A stretch of 55,166 nucleotides of DNA from Candidatus Colinaster scatohippi (GCA_018064805.1 JAGHUN010000062.1:1-55166); one strand, 5' to 3'. Shown: positions 26,710-35,528, counted from the first letter of the stretch. Made by a program: numbers and translations. Notes: a model not told the origin generated them from the sequence alone.

Positions 26710-26710
26710 A

Positions 26711-27673
26711 TTAAAGACCTCCTCTTCTGAATAGTGCATAAAAGGCATACATTGTGCATGCAACCTCTAATCCTACCGCCACATTTATTGGCAGGATAAT
26801 TCCGCTACTTAAAATATGTCCCGGAATTCCAAGCGGAATATGATTAGCTATTCCGTTAGCTCCCGTAATATAGAAATATGAACCAATAAGTCCATACATA
26901 CAAAGTGCCGTAATCTTAGCAACCTTATAAATCTGTTCATTGAAAAATCTCTGTGTTTTCTTAAATCCAAAGGCATTAACATACAGAATCATGCCTGCCC
27001 CAAGAACTGCTCCGCCCGAAAAACCGCCACCCGGTGACAGGTGTCCATTTAGCATAATATAAATAGCAAATATAAATATTATCGGACACAAAAAACTGGC
27101 AACCAAACGCAGAATCACATCATCCTTAGGTTCAAATCTTCTGTCATTCTGCTTCTCAGCCTTCTCAAGAAGTTTCTCATCCATCATAAGCATAATCATT
27201 ACACAGCAGGTTGCAATAAATAATACATTGGTCTCACCAAAGGTATCAAAGGCCCTGTATGTAAGAATCATTCCACTGACAATATTAACTGCACCGGTCT
27301 CCTCGAGTCCGTTTTCTATATATCTGTCAACGACCACATTGGATCTTACAGTATCCGCAGAACCATTCTCCGGCAAAAATGAGACGCACATGAGCAATCC
27401 TACAAGCATAAGCACACAGAAAAGCGCCGCAACAAGCTTGTATACTCTCTCAAACACATTTACAAATCTGTTATGGCTTACATCATATACCTTCTCAAGA
27501 GCCAGTTCCTCATCATGAAGATGTTCAAGAATCACTTCCTCCGATTCCTTTTTTTCTTCCTGAGGCTGTAATTCCAGACTGTCGATGTACGGATCCTTAA
27601 CACCACTTAACCATCGGAAGAACTTATATGTTTTGGTGCGTGAATATTCTTCATCTGTCTTACGTCTACTCAT
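26711..27673 (-). CDS. Fused MbhE-like/MnhB-domain membrane subunit
   Basis: This 320-residue protein joins two parts that are separate genes in Mbh-type complexes. Residues about 80-170 contain an MbhE/MrpA-tail signature (ILTYRAFDTFGETNVLFIA). Residues about 195-320 form a four-helix MnhB domain with GHLSPGGGFSGGAVLGAG. An 75-residue charged cytoplasmic N-terminal extension precedes the first helix. I use ATG 27671-27673, which overlaps the previous stop (ATGAGTAG) behind GGAGG; the longer frame lies inside the upstream gene. Confidence 0.82.
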   Translation of the reverse strand: MSRRKTDEEYSRTKTYKFFRWLSGVKDPYIDSLELQPQEEKKESEEVILEHLHDEELALEKVYDVSHNRFVNVFERVYKLVAALFCVLMLVGLLMCVSFLPENGSADTVRSNVVVDRYIENGLEETGAVNIVSGMILTYRAFDTFGETNVLFIATCCVMIMLMMDEKLLEKAEKQNDRRFEPKDDVILRLVASFLCPIIFIFAIYIMLNGHLSPGGGFSGGAVLGAGMILYVNAFGFKKTQRFFNEQIYKVAKITALCMYGLIGSYFYITGANGIANHIPLGIPGHILSSGIILPINVAVGLEVACTMYAFYALFRRGGL

Positions 27674-27980
27674 CGCCTTGTCCTCCCTCCGGAAGCATAT
27701 CGATATCTGTTTCCATATCGCCTGACTTTCTTGCTTCCTTTTCTGTATCGATAGCATGAATCTTCTTAAGTGTAATAAAAAAAAGTACACTCGTTACACC
27801 TGCGCCGACTGCTGCCTCTGTTATGGCAAGATCCGGCGACTCAAGAGTTACCCATACAATCGACATTATCAGGCTGAAAGACATATATACCAAAACCGCA
27901 TTTAGCAGTTCTCTTGTGAAGCTTACAGCTATAGTACATATTATAAGAAAAACAAGAAGAATTATCTGAAATGTTGTCAT
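27666..27980 (-). CDS. DUF4040 (MbhD-like) membrane subunit
   Basis: A 104-residue protein with three membrane helices. It carries the motif SPDLAITEAAVGAGVTSVLF, typical of the DUF4040/MbhD family and of the C-terminal part of MrpA. In Mrp this piece is fused to MrpA; here it is free-standing, as in membrane-bound hydrogenases. The acidic C-terminal tail is cytoplasmic. Its ATG overlaps the mrpG stop (ATGA). Confidence 0.85.
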   Translation of the reverse strand: MTTFQIILLVFLIICTIAVSFTRELLNAVLVYMSFSLIMSIVWVTLESPDLAITEAAVGAGVTSVLFFITLKKIHAIDTEKEARKSGDMETDIDMLPEGGQGDE

Positions 27981-28399
27981 GCCTTCACCTCCTGCTTTTC
28001 TTCATCCTCCATCATATTACTACTCTCATCCTTTACTTCCTTATTGTCCGGCGCTACTGCCACTTCCTCATCATCCGGCAGACCTTCATAAACGGTTGCA
28101 TGCTCACTCAGACGGGAATTGGTTGTTGTCTCAAGCTGTGCCAGAAGGTGAGATGAAACCGGTGACGAAAACCATAAGAAAACGATAATCAGTCCCATTT
28201 TTAATGTATTCATATTAAGACCTGAAATAATCATAAGTCCAACAAGGCAGCTACTGATTCCAAGTGTGTCTCCCATAGCTGCTGCATGCATTCTGTTAAG
28301 CACATAGTCCATATGAAAAATTCCATAAACCTCTATAAGAAAAATAACAAGCCCAATAAGCAAAAATGTCGCTCCGAGTATAAATCTAATCCACTCCAT
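27977..28399 (-). CDS. mrpG: MrpG-type membrane subunit
   Basis: Three membrane helices in the first 95 residues carry the MnhG pattern (IYGIFHMDYVLNRMHAAAMG-like, then DTLGISSCLVGLMI). They are followed by a 45-residue acidic tail that is longer than in Bacillus MrpG. The start is ATG 28397-28399 (140 residues) behind GGGAGGTAACGGCA. It overlaps mrpF out of frame, indicating coupled translation. Confidence 0.87.
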   Translation of the reverse strand: MEWIRFILGATFLLIGLVIFLIEVYGIFHMDYVLNRMHAAAMGDTLGISSCLVGLMIISGLNMNTLKMGLIIVFLWFSSPVSSHLLAQLETTTNSRLSEHATVYEGLPDDEEVAVAPDNKEVKDESSNMMEDEEKQEVKA

Positions 28400-28724
28400 T
28401 GCCGTTACCTCCCTTGTTTTTTCGCTCAAGGTAAATGCCCATATACACCTTGGTGATTACCACAACCGCTAAAAAGCTGATAAGCGCATAAATAAGGCAG
28501 ATATCCATAAGATATCCTTCCTTAAGCAACAATCCCAGTATGGCAATCATTACCATTACTATCGTTCCCATCATATTAACAGCCATAATTCTGTCCGCCA
28601 CGCGTGGTCCCTTTACAGCTCTTAAAAGACATGCAAAAAGCACCAGTGCAAGGAAGATTTCCACACCGATGAAAGTCCACATATATGTGCTCTCTATTAC
28701 CGTAAGAGAAGTCTGTGCTAACAT
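28386..28724 (-). CDS. mrpF: MrpF-type membrane subunit
   Basis: A 112-residue three-helix protein with the MnhF signature LLRAVKGPRVADRIMAVNMM and a final helix (CLIYALISFLAVVVITKVYM). Small subunits E, F and G form one membrane module in Mrp and Mbh. The start follows GGGAGGGATACAA and overlaps the mrpE stop. Confidence 0.9.
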   Translation of the reverse strand: MLAQTSLTVIESTYMWTFIGVEIFLALVLFACLLRAVKGPRVADRIMAVNMMGTIVMVMIAILGLLLKEGYLMDICLIYALISFLAVVVITKVYMGIYLERKNKGGNGNGVD

Positions 28725-29197
28725 TTGTATCCCTCCCCTACTTTTTCCATTTTTCTAAGTTCATTCACAAATACCGATTCATTAATACCATCTGCAAGAC
28801 TCTTATCCAAACAGTGAACTACATACTCATTATTCTCAAGGCTTACTGTAATAGTTCCCGGAGTCATTGTAATGCTGTTGGCAAGTAGTACACGGGCCGA
28901 TTCTGTCCTTAAATCCGTGCTGAATCTGACAACAGCCGGCTCTATATCATTCCTCGAATTCATAATAAGACCAATAACCGACATATTAGCCTTAATTATT
29001 TCCCAAATCAGGATACAGATATATTTAAGCACCATCAGTGCAAGCATTATATTAATTTTCTCACGCTTTGGGCTATAACCACAGAACTTACATATAAACC
29101 AATACATTCCGGCTGATATAATCAGACCAAATATGGCTATTTCAAGAGTAACCTGACCGTTAAATATCAGCCAGATTATAAAAAACAACACAAACAT
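28718..29197 (-). CDS. mrpE: MrpE-type membrane subunit
   Basis: A 159-residue protein with two or three N-terminal helices and a small cytoplasmic domain. The MnhE signature is clear: ESARVLLANSITMTPGTITV followed by a short strand region. It is the first gene of the ten-gene operon. ATG follows GGAGATATGAGAT. All later genes overlap or lie within about 15 bp, so the operon is one transcript from the promoter at 29346-29373. Confidence 0.9.
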   Translation of the reverse strand: MFVLFFIIWLIFNGQVTLEIAIFGLIISAGMYWFICKFCGYSPKREKINIMLALMVLKYICILIWEIIKANMSVIGLIMNSRNDIEPAVVRFSTDLRTESARVLLANSITMTPGTITVSLENNEYVVHCLDKSLADGINESVFVNELRKMEKVGEGYKC

Positions 29198-29345
29198 ATC
29201 TCATATCTCCATTAGTTGCTTCTATTTATGCTATATAATACACAATTATTCGCCTGCATTAACCGCAAATAATATCCTGTCTGCTTATGACAGTATAATT
29301 TGTTTCTTCATATTAAAATGTATTTGGGCAAACTGCACCGTTCAC

Positions 29346-29373
29346 ATTATATAATATTTTGTTCTTTTTTCAA
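29346..29373 (-). promoter_or_regulatory. Sigma-A promoter of the Mrp-like operon
   Basis: Minus-strand TTGAAA-N16-TATAAT (29368-29373 and 29346-29351) lies about 150 bp upstream of mrpE. The leader contains a small inverted repeat, CTGTC/GACAG near 29278-29295, of unknown role. Confidence 0.6.
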
Positions 29374-29520
29374 TATATAAAATTCACAAGGTTGATATAT
29401 ATAAATTTATATTCACATAGCAATTAGTGTTATATATGCTGGTAGCCACACCATATTACGTCCTCATATTGATTCTATTTATATTCTTTTGGCTGTTGTT
29501 AACCTTTTTGCCGGGTCGGG

Positions 29521-29880
29521 TGCAATATTTTCTTGCTTTTTCTCTTCTTTTTATTGTGTTTCCTTTCTTTAATGGCTGCCGGGTGCAATATTTTCTTGCT
29601 TTTTCTCTTCTTTTTATTGTGTTTTTCTTCTTTAATGACTGCCGGGTGCAATATTTTCTTGCTTATTCCACACTTTTATTGTGTTTTCTTTCTCTAATGA
29701 CTGCCGGTTGCAATATTTTCTTGCTTATTCTCTTCTTTCTATTGTGTTTTCTTTCTCTAACGACTGCTAGGCACAATATTTTCTTGCTTTTTCCACACTT
29801 TTATTGTGTTTTCCTTCTTTATTTCCTGCCACTCACAATAATTTTGCATTCTAACTTTATTATAATTGTGTTTACCTCAC
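29521..29880. repeat. Tandem array of 62-63 bp units with alternating inverted half-sites
   Basis: Six units begin at CAATA positions 29523, 29586, 29649, 29711, 29774 and 29836 (steps 63, 63, 62, 63, 62). Each holds one CAATAT half and one ATTGTG half about 30 bp apart, so inverted half-sites recur every 31 bp or so along the array. A degenerate seventh unit follows at about 29896-29935. The array lies between the mrp promoter and the ridA terminator. The surrounding 29198-30053 is A/T-rich; apart from the mrp promoter and leader I see no credible gene in it. Confidence 0.8.
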
Positions 29881-30053
29881 CTAAAAGTTACATTCCACAA
29901 TTATAATTCGCATTTCAGAGTATATTATTGTATTTCCGCCTTAATAATGCAATTTGCCCATTTTAACCACACCATCGCAACAACCACTCATGCTTGATAG
30001 CATCGCCCAGACATTCAAATTTTAAAATGTCAACACCTATCTACAATCAAAAA

Positions 30054-30081
30054 ATCGCCCAAACCTCACGATTCGAGCGAT
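30054..30081 (-). terminator. Terminator of ridA
   Basis: ATCGCTCGAA and TTTGGGCGAT form a ten-pair stem (two G-U pairs) with an eight-base loop. On the minus strand it is followed by UUUUUUG. It lies about 70 bp after the ridA stop. Confidence 0.75.
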
Positions 30082-30105
30082 CTCTTTTTAAACTACCCTT
30101 AATTT

Positions 30106-30169
30106 AACTGAACACTAACTAATAAAAGCTTGCAATAAACTGAACGCTAACTAATAAAGGCTTGCAATA
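30106..30169. repeat. 32-bp tandem duplication covering the 3' end of ridA
   Basis: Two near-identical 32-bp copies begin at 30106 and 30138 (AACTGAACAC... and AACTGAACGC...), differing at two positions. The second copy includes the ridA stop and last six codons; the first is a downstream echo of them in noncoding DNA. Confidence 0.85.
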
Positions 30170-30528
30170 ACCTCTACTTCACATAGTACATCCTTTGGAA
30201 GCTGCTTAACAGCAACACAGCTTCTAGCCGGCTTATTAGGAAAATACTTTTCATATACACCGTTAAAAGCAGCAAAGTCACTCATCTGCGCAAGGAAACA
30301 TGTAGTCTTAACCACATTCTCATATCCACAGCCTGCTTCTGTTAAGATTGCACCTATATTCTTCATAACCTGAGTTGTCTGGTCTTCAATAGTTACTGCC
30401 TCAACATTTCCGGTCTCAGGATTAATAGGAATCTGTCCTGATGCAAAAAGGAACTTGTTAGCAATTATTGCCTGAGAATAAGGACCGATTGCTGCTGGCG
30501 CCTTATCTGTACTAATCTTCTTAATCAT
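30151..30528 (-). CDS. ridA: RidA family reactive imine/enamine deaminase
   Basis: RidA hydrolyses reactive 2-aminoacrylate and related imines released by PLP enzymes. The 125-residue protein has the standard length and motifs: IGPYSQAI near the N-terminus, FASGQIPINPETG, the substrate-binding Arg102 in PARSCVAVKQLP and a terminal CEVEVIA with the conserved Glu. It probably trimerises in the cytosol. It follows carB by 86 bp across a long hairpin. Confidence 0.93.
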   Translation of the reverse strand: MIKKISTDKAPAAIGPYSQAIIANKFLFASGQIPINPETGNVEAVTIEDQTTQVMKNIGAILTEAGCGYENVVKTTCFLAQMSDFAAFNGVYEKYFPNKPARSCVAVKQLPKDVLCEVEVIASLY

Positions 30529-30563
30529 AATATAACCTCACATTTCAAATATGTATTAATATA

Positions 30564-30602
30564 GCGACCGACATATGTTACCATGCAACTTATGACGGCC
30601 GC
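30564..30602 (-). terminator. Long hairpin between carB and ridA
   Basis: GCGGCCGTCATA pairs with TATGTCGGTCGC at 11 of 12 positions around a 15-base loop. It is followed by UAUAUUAAUA rather than a clean U tract. It starts about 12 bp after the carB stop and may be a weak terminator or a processing stem. Confidence 0.5.
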
Positions 30603-30614
30603 CTTAATTGTTAA

Positions 30615-33600
30615 CTATTTAATCTCTGAATGATAAATCTGAAGAGCCTTAACACCGGCGCTTGCATTAGTCTTCACATAATGAATACCCTCAGCTGAAG
30701 CCTTAGCAGCTGCTACAGTTGTAACATAAGGAATCTTCGCCTTAATTGCTGCCTTACGAAGGTAACTGTCATCCTGCTTACTTGACTTACCAACAGGAGA
30801 ATTAATTACGATATCTATTTCGCCATTAGTAATCATATCCTTAATGTTTGGTCTTCCCTCAGCAAGCTTATTAACCTTGATTGCTTCGATGCCTGCTGCT
30901 GAAAGTGTATTATAAGTTCCCTCTGTTGCAAGAATCTTAAATCCGTCGCCTGCAAATGTTCTTGCTACTTCAATTACCTCATCCTTATCCTTCTGGTTAA
31001 CGGAGATAAGTACTGTTCCTGATAATGGAAGCTTAGACTGGATACCCTCCTGAGCCTTATAGAATGCCTCACCATATGAGCTTGAAAGACCAAGAACCTC
31101 ACCGGTACTACGCATCTCAGGTCCAAGGATTGGATCTACTTCCGGGAACATATTAAATGGGAATGCAGCTTCCTTAACACCAAAGTTAGGAATAACCTTT
31201 TCAGTAAGTGTCGGAACCGGACTCTCCTTACCTGTAATCTCAGCTGTGATGATCTGAGTTGCAAGAGGAACCATTCTAATATTACATACCTTAGATACAA
31301 GCGGTACTGTACGGGAAGCTCTTGGGTTAGCCTCGAGAACGAATACCCTACCGTTTTCTATAGCATACTGCATATTCATAAGACCCTGAACATGCATCTC
31401 TTCTGCGATTTTTCTTGTGTAATCCTTAATTGTTGCAAGATTCTCATCTGTAATATGAACTGATGGAATAATACAAGCTGAATCACCGGAATGAACACCT
31501 GCAAGTTCGATATGCTCCATAACGGCAGGAACAAATGCATGCTTTCCATCTGCAATTGCATCAGCCTCACACTCAAGAGCGTGATTTAAGAATCTGTCGA
31601 TAAGGATTGGTCTGTCCGGTGTAACACCAACTGCTGCTGCCATATATTCTCTCATAGCCGCATCATCGTAAACAACTTCCATTCCACGTCCACCAAGTAC
31701 ATATGAAGGACGAACCATTACAGGATAACCAATCTTAGCAGCAATCTCAATCGCTTCATCAACATTTACTGCCATTCCTGATTCAGGCATAGGAATCTCA
31801 AGCTTATCCATCATTGCTCTAAACTGATCTCTATCCTCTGCAAGGTCAATAACTGCAGGAGATGTACCAAGAATCTTAACACCGTTCTTTTCAAGCTCAG
31901 CCGCAAGATTAAGTGGTGTCTGACCACCGAACTGTGCGATAACACCAAGTGGCTTTTCCTTCTTATAGATACTGAGAACATCTTCAAGAGTAAGTGGCTC
32001 AAAATAGAGCTTATCAGATGTATCGTAGTCTGTTGATACTGTCTCAGGGTTACAGTTAACAATGATTGTCTCGAAACCAAGTCTCTTAAGTTCCATTGCT
32101 GCATGTACACAGCAGTAGTCGAACTCGATACCCTGTCCAATTCTGTTAGGACCACCACCAAGAATCATAATCTTCTTGTTATCTGAAGAAGGACTCTCAT
32201 CCTTTTCAATATTATAACTTGAATAATAGTAAGCACTGTCCTGTGTACCACTTACATGAACACCCTCCCATGCTTCCTCAAGACCAATCTCAAGTCTCTT
32301 TGCACGGATATCTGCTTCTGATACATCAAGAATCTGGCTTAAGTACTTATCAGAGAAACCATCCTTCTTAGCCTTAATGAGTTCCGCATCTACCGGTACA
32401 GAACCCTTTGATGAAGCTATAAGTGCTTCCTCCTCTTCTACGAGTTCCTTCATCTGTTCAATGAAGTATGTCTTAACCTTTGTGAGATTCTCAATCTCTT
32501 CTACTGTTGCACCCTTACGAAGTGCCTCATACATAACGAAATGTCTCTCACTCGAAGGTGTAACAAGCTTAGCAAGAAGCTCTTCCTTGGTAAGACTGTC
32601 AAAGTCCTTAGCATGGCCAAGTCCATAACGGCCTGTCTCAAGTGAACGAATAGCCTTCTGGAAGGCTTCCTTATATGTCTTACCGATACTCATTACTTCA
32701 CCTACGGCACGCATCTGAGTACCTAACTTATCTTCAACACCCTTGAACTTCTCAAAAGCCCAACGAGCAAACTTAATTACAACATAATCGCCATCCGGAA
32801 CATACTTATCAAGTGTTCCATACTTACCACATGGAATATCAGCAAGTGTAAGTCCTGTTGCAAGCATTGCTGATACAAGGGCAATCGGGAATCCTGTAGC
32901 CTTTGAAGCAAGTGCTGACGAACGTGATGTACGAGGATTAATCTCGATTACAATAATACGGCCATCCTTAGGATTACGAGCAAACTGAACGTTTGTACCA
33001 CCTATAACCTGAACCTTGTCAACAATTGAATATGCCTGTCTCTGAAGTTCCTTCTGAACATCCTCAGAGATTGTAAGCATAGGCGCAGAACAGAAGGAAT
33101 CACCTGTATGAACACCGATTGGATCGATGTTTTCAATGAAACATACAGTAATCATATTGCCTTCGCAGTCTCTTACAACTTCAAGCTCAAGCTCTTCCCA
33201 TCCAAGTACAGACTCCTCAACTAGAACCTGACCTACAAGTGAAGCCTGAAGACCACGTGCACATACAACCTTAAGTTCTTCTTTATTATAAACAAGGCCA
33301 CCGCCTGCTCCACCCATTGTATATGCAGGACGGAGAACTACAGGATAACCAAGCTCATCTGCAATCTCAAGAGCCTGCTCAACTGAGTAGGCAACATCTG
33401 AACGAGCCATTCCTATTCCAAGTTCGTCCATTGTATTCTTGAACTCAATACGGTCCTCACCACGCTCAATGGCATCAACCTGAACACCAATAACCTTTAC
33501 ACCGTACTTATCAAGTATTCCGGCCTTATTAAGCTCTGAACATAAATTAAGTCCAGACTGACCACCTAGATTAGGAAGCAATGCATCCGGACGTTCTTTT

Positions 33601-33836
33601 GCAATAATCTGCTCCAGACGCTCAACATTAAGTGGCTCAATATAAGTCACATCTGCTGTCTCCGGATCAGTCATAATAGTAGCTGGATTGGAATTAACCA
33701 ATACAATTTCATAGCCCAACTTACGAAGAGCCTTACAAGCCTGTGTTCCTGAATAGTCAAACTCACACGCCTGGCCAATGATAATCGGACCTGAACCGAT
33801 AATCAATACTTTGTGAATGTCTGTTCTCTTAGCCAT
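30615..33836 (-). CDS. carB: Carbamoyl-phosphate synthase large subunit
   Basis: CarB makes carbamoyl phosphate for pyrimidines and arginine from bicarbonate, ammonia and two ATP. The 1073-residue protein has the full duplicated layout. It has a first ATP-grasp half (IIGSGPIIIGQACEFDYSGT, then VLRPAYTMGGAGGG), an oligomerisation region and a second half (ILGGGPNRIGQGIEFDYCC, MVRPSYVLGGRGM). A C-terminal MGS-like allosteric domain completes it. I start at ATG 33834-33836 behind GGAGGCAAAAA. carA is not adjacent; a TPR gene lies upstream across a terminator. Confidence 0.97.
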   Translation of the reverse strand: MAKRTDIHKVLIIGSGPIIIGQACEFDYSGTQACKALRKLGYEIVLVNSNPATIMTDPETADVTYIEPLNVERLEQIIAKERPDALLPNLGGQSGLNLCSELNKAGILDKYGVKVIGVQVDAIERGEDRIEFKNTMDELGIGMARSDVAYSVEQALEIADELGYPVVLRPAYTMGGAGGGLVYNKEELKVVCARGLQASLVGQVLVEESVLGWEELELEVVRDCEGNMITVCFIENIDPIGVHTGDSFCSAPMLTISEDVQKELQRQAYSIVDKVQVIGGTNVQFARNPKDGRIIVIEINPRTSRSSALASKATGFPIALVSAMLATGLTLADIPCGKYGTLDKYVPDGDYVVIKFARWAFEKFKGVEDKLGTQMRAVGEVMSIGKTYKEAFQKAIRSLETGRYGLGHAKDFDSLTKEELLAKLVTPSSERHFVMYEALRKGATVEEIENLTKVKTYFIEQMKELVEEEEALIASSKGSVPVDAELIKAKKDGFSDKYLSQILDVSEADIRAKRLEIGLEEAWEGVHVSGTQDSAYYYSSYNIEKDESPSSDNKKIMILGGGPNRIGQGIEFDYCCVHAAMELKRLGFETIIVNCNPETVSTDYDTSDKLYFEPLTLEDVLSIYKKEKPLGVIAQFGGQTPLNLAAELEKNGVKILGTSPAVIDLAEDRDQFRAMMDKLEIPMPESGMAVNVDEAIEIAAKIGYPVMVRPSYVLGGRGMEVVYDDAAMREYMAAAVGVTPDRPILIDRFLNHALECEADAIADGKHAFVPAVMEHIELAGVHSGDSACIIPSVHITDENLATIKDYTRKIAEEMHVQGLMNMQYAIENGRVFVLEANPRASRTVPLVSKVCNIRMVPLATQIITAEITGKESPVPTLTEKVIPNFGVKEAAFPFNMFPEVDPILGPEMRSTGEVLGLSSSYGEAFYKAQEGIQSKLPLSGTVLISVNQKDKDEVIEVARTFAGDGFKILATEGTYNTLSAAGIEAIKVNKLAEGRPNIKDMITNGEIDIVINSPVGKSSKQDDSYLRKAAIKAKIPYVTTVAAAKASAEGIHYVKTNASAGVKALQIYHSEIK

Positions 33837-33882
33837 TTTTTGCCTCCTAAAATTTATTCCTTCTATGCATATTTTCAAAGAA

Positions 33883-33908
33883 AAGGAGAACATATTCATG
33901 CTCTCCTT
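33883..33908 (-). terminator. Terminator after the zinc-ribbon TPR gene
   Basis: AAGGAGA and TCTCCTT form a seven-pair stem with a 12-base loop. It is followed on the minus strand by UUUCUUUG, 14 bp after the stop. It separates the fapA-TPR unit from carB. Confidence 0.65.
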
Positions 33909-33921
33909 CGAACTTTTCTAG

Positions 33922-35328
33922 TTAATCATTGTTAAGTTCATTGATATACTGCTGTGACCTTGTAGCCATCTCAGTATCAGGGAACTGTTCAATTACCTTC
34001 TGGTATGTATCGATGGCGCTAATAACGTCACCGGACTTGCGATATGCATTACCTAAATTGAACAACGCATCTCCATTATTATTATCATACGAGTATGCCT
34101 TTGTCAAGTCAGCTATGGCATCTGCATAGCTTTCATTCTGGTATGCTCTCATACCGGAATCATAATATGTAGAGCCTACATCACCGCCTACTTTACCCAA
34201 GAGCTTATTGTATACGGCAACAAAACTGTCAGAGGCCTTTTCAAGTGTTCCTCCGTCAATTTTATCAAGCAGTGTTGCGATATCATTAGTACTCTCCGGA
34301 TCATCCATATACCGGCTGACTGCCCCAAGGAGATTATCCATCGCAGTAACTGCTCCGTCCTCTCCTATATATACCTCCAATTCAGAACTTAACTTCTCAT
34401 TCTTACCCTTTTCGGATTTTAAATCCTGCTCTAACTGGGCTATTTCACCGGTCTTTAAATCAAGCTGCTCATTAACGGTCTTAAGCTTCTCATCCATTCC
34501 ATCCTGAGCAGATGTAATCTTGGCAGGAAGAATAAGCAGATACGATACGGCAATACCAATTGCAATACCAATTGCAACATTTAATACTGTTGTGATAGTT
34601 CTTGTATCTCTTGGAAGCACTGTTGGAGCATAGAGATCATCTTTTTCTCTTTTTCCTTTAAGCCCGTCCTTCTTAAGTCCCTTGCCCTTTGTCTCAGAAT
34701 GCTCATCATCCATATTGAGAACGAGAGACGCCTCTCTCAAATAACGCAAGGTAAGCGTATTATTAACGTCCACCTTCTGAGCACGCAGAAGTACCTTTCT
34801 CGCCTCTTCCCACTGCTCTGAATTAAGATAAAGAAGTGCAAGCAACTGATGTGCCTGAACATACTTAGGATTAAGACTAAGCACCTTTTTAAGCTGTATA
34901 ATTGCTAAATCAAGTGTTCCCTGATAACAATAATTCAGTGCCTGATTATACTTTTTGACAGCCTGGCTATAGGTATCAAGCTTGGTGGGATTATCCTGTA
35001 ACATACTAAGATAATCATCCGCAATATTCTTATTGGGACGCAGATTTTTAGAGATAACCCATTCATTTAAGGCTGCAACATATTCACCTGTCTCAAAATA
35101 AACCAGTCCAAGCAGATTACGTGCATCCACATTACTCTTATCAAGCTTCAAACACTGACGCAAGCTCTCTACAGCACCTGACAGGTCTCTTACACTTGCC
35201 TTCTCAAGTCCGTCATTATAGAAAATGTTAGCTGAACTAACAATCTTTTTATATCTGGTAACATCAACTCCACAGTTCGTACAGAAAGGATTGCGGGTTA
35301 ATGTCGCTCCGCAGTTATAGCAAATCAC
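33922..35328 (-). CDS. Membrane-anchored zinc-ribbon TPR protein
   Basis: No specific function is recognised. The N-terminus is a zinc ribbon with Cys3, Cys6, Cys16 and Cys19. TPR-like helices follow (about 35-200), then a Lys-rich linker, one membrane helix (248-268), a coiled coil (275-320) and further TPRs (about 375-465, DALFNLGNAYRKSGD). The TPRs on both sides of the membrane suggest a scaffold linking cytoplasmic and outside partners. The start is GTG 35326-35328 behind AAGGTGG; the nearby ATG is out of frame. It lies 17 bp after the small acidic gene, probably in the fapA operon. Confidence 0.8.
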   Translation of the reverse strand: MICYNCGATLTRNPFCTNCGVDVTRYKKIVSSANIFYNDGLEKASVRDLSGAVESLRQCLKLDKSNVDARNLLGLVYFETGEYVAALNEWVISKNLRPNKNIADDYLSMLQDNPTKLDTYSQAVKKYNQALNYCYQGTLDLAIIQLKKVLSLNPKYVQAHQLLALLYLNSEQWEEARKVLLRAQKVDVNNTLTLRYLREASLVLNMDDEHSETKGKGLKKDGLKGKREKDDLYAPTVLPRDTRTITTVLNVAIGIAIGIAVSYLLILPAKITSAQDGMDEKLKTVNEQLDLKTGEIAQLEQDLKSEKGKNEKLSSELEVYIGEDGAVTAMDNLLGAVSRYMDDPESTNDIATLLDKIDGGTLEKASDSFVAVYNKLLGKVGGDVGSTYYDSGMRAYQNESYADAIADLTKAYSYDNNNGDALFNLGNAYRKSGDVISAIDTYQKVIEQFPDTEMATRSQQYINELNND

Positions 35329-35345
35329 GATTCATTACCACCTTA

Positions 35346-35528
35346 TCAATCTTCTTCGTTCTCTTCTGTTGCACTTTCGCTTGAGTGCTCTGTCTCTTTT
35401 TCTTCCTTAACAAGTGAAACCAGCAAATCCGCCATATCTGTCAGATCCTGGTTATAAATTGCTTCTTCTGCATCTTCTATTTCAAGCGATGGATGGAACT
35501 TTTTAAGTTCCTCTTCGAAATTAATCAT
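35346..35528 (-). CDS. Small acidic hypothetical protein
   Basis: A 60-residue protein (MINFEEELKKFHPSLEIEDA) with one predicted amphipathic helix region and a Glu/Ser-rich disordered tail. I do not recognise a family. It is kept because it fits tightly between fapA and the TPR gene and has a GGGGA/AAGGA-type ribosome site. The 70-bp gap upstream contains a stem, ACCCTTTCTTTT pairing with AAAAGAAGGGT, with no U tract. Confidence 0.65.
   Translation of the reverse strand: MINFEEELKKFHPSLEIEDAEEAIYNQDLTDMADLLVSLVKEEKETEHSSESATEENEED

Noticed and set aside
29521-29880. CRISPR array
   Set aside because: The whole 62-63 bp unit is repeated and there are no unique spacers between short repeats; no cas genes are present.
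29427-29906. Plus-strand frame of 159 residues with a repeated RVQYFLAFSLLFIVF-like segment
   Set aside because: The frame exists because of the A/T-rich tandem array. Units of 62 bp shift the frame, there is no ribosome site, and the product is an implausible Phe/Leu-rich string.
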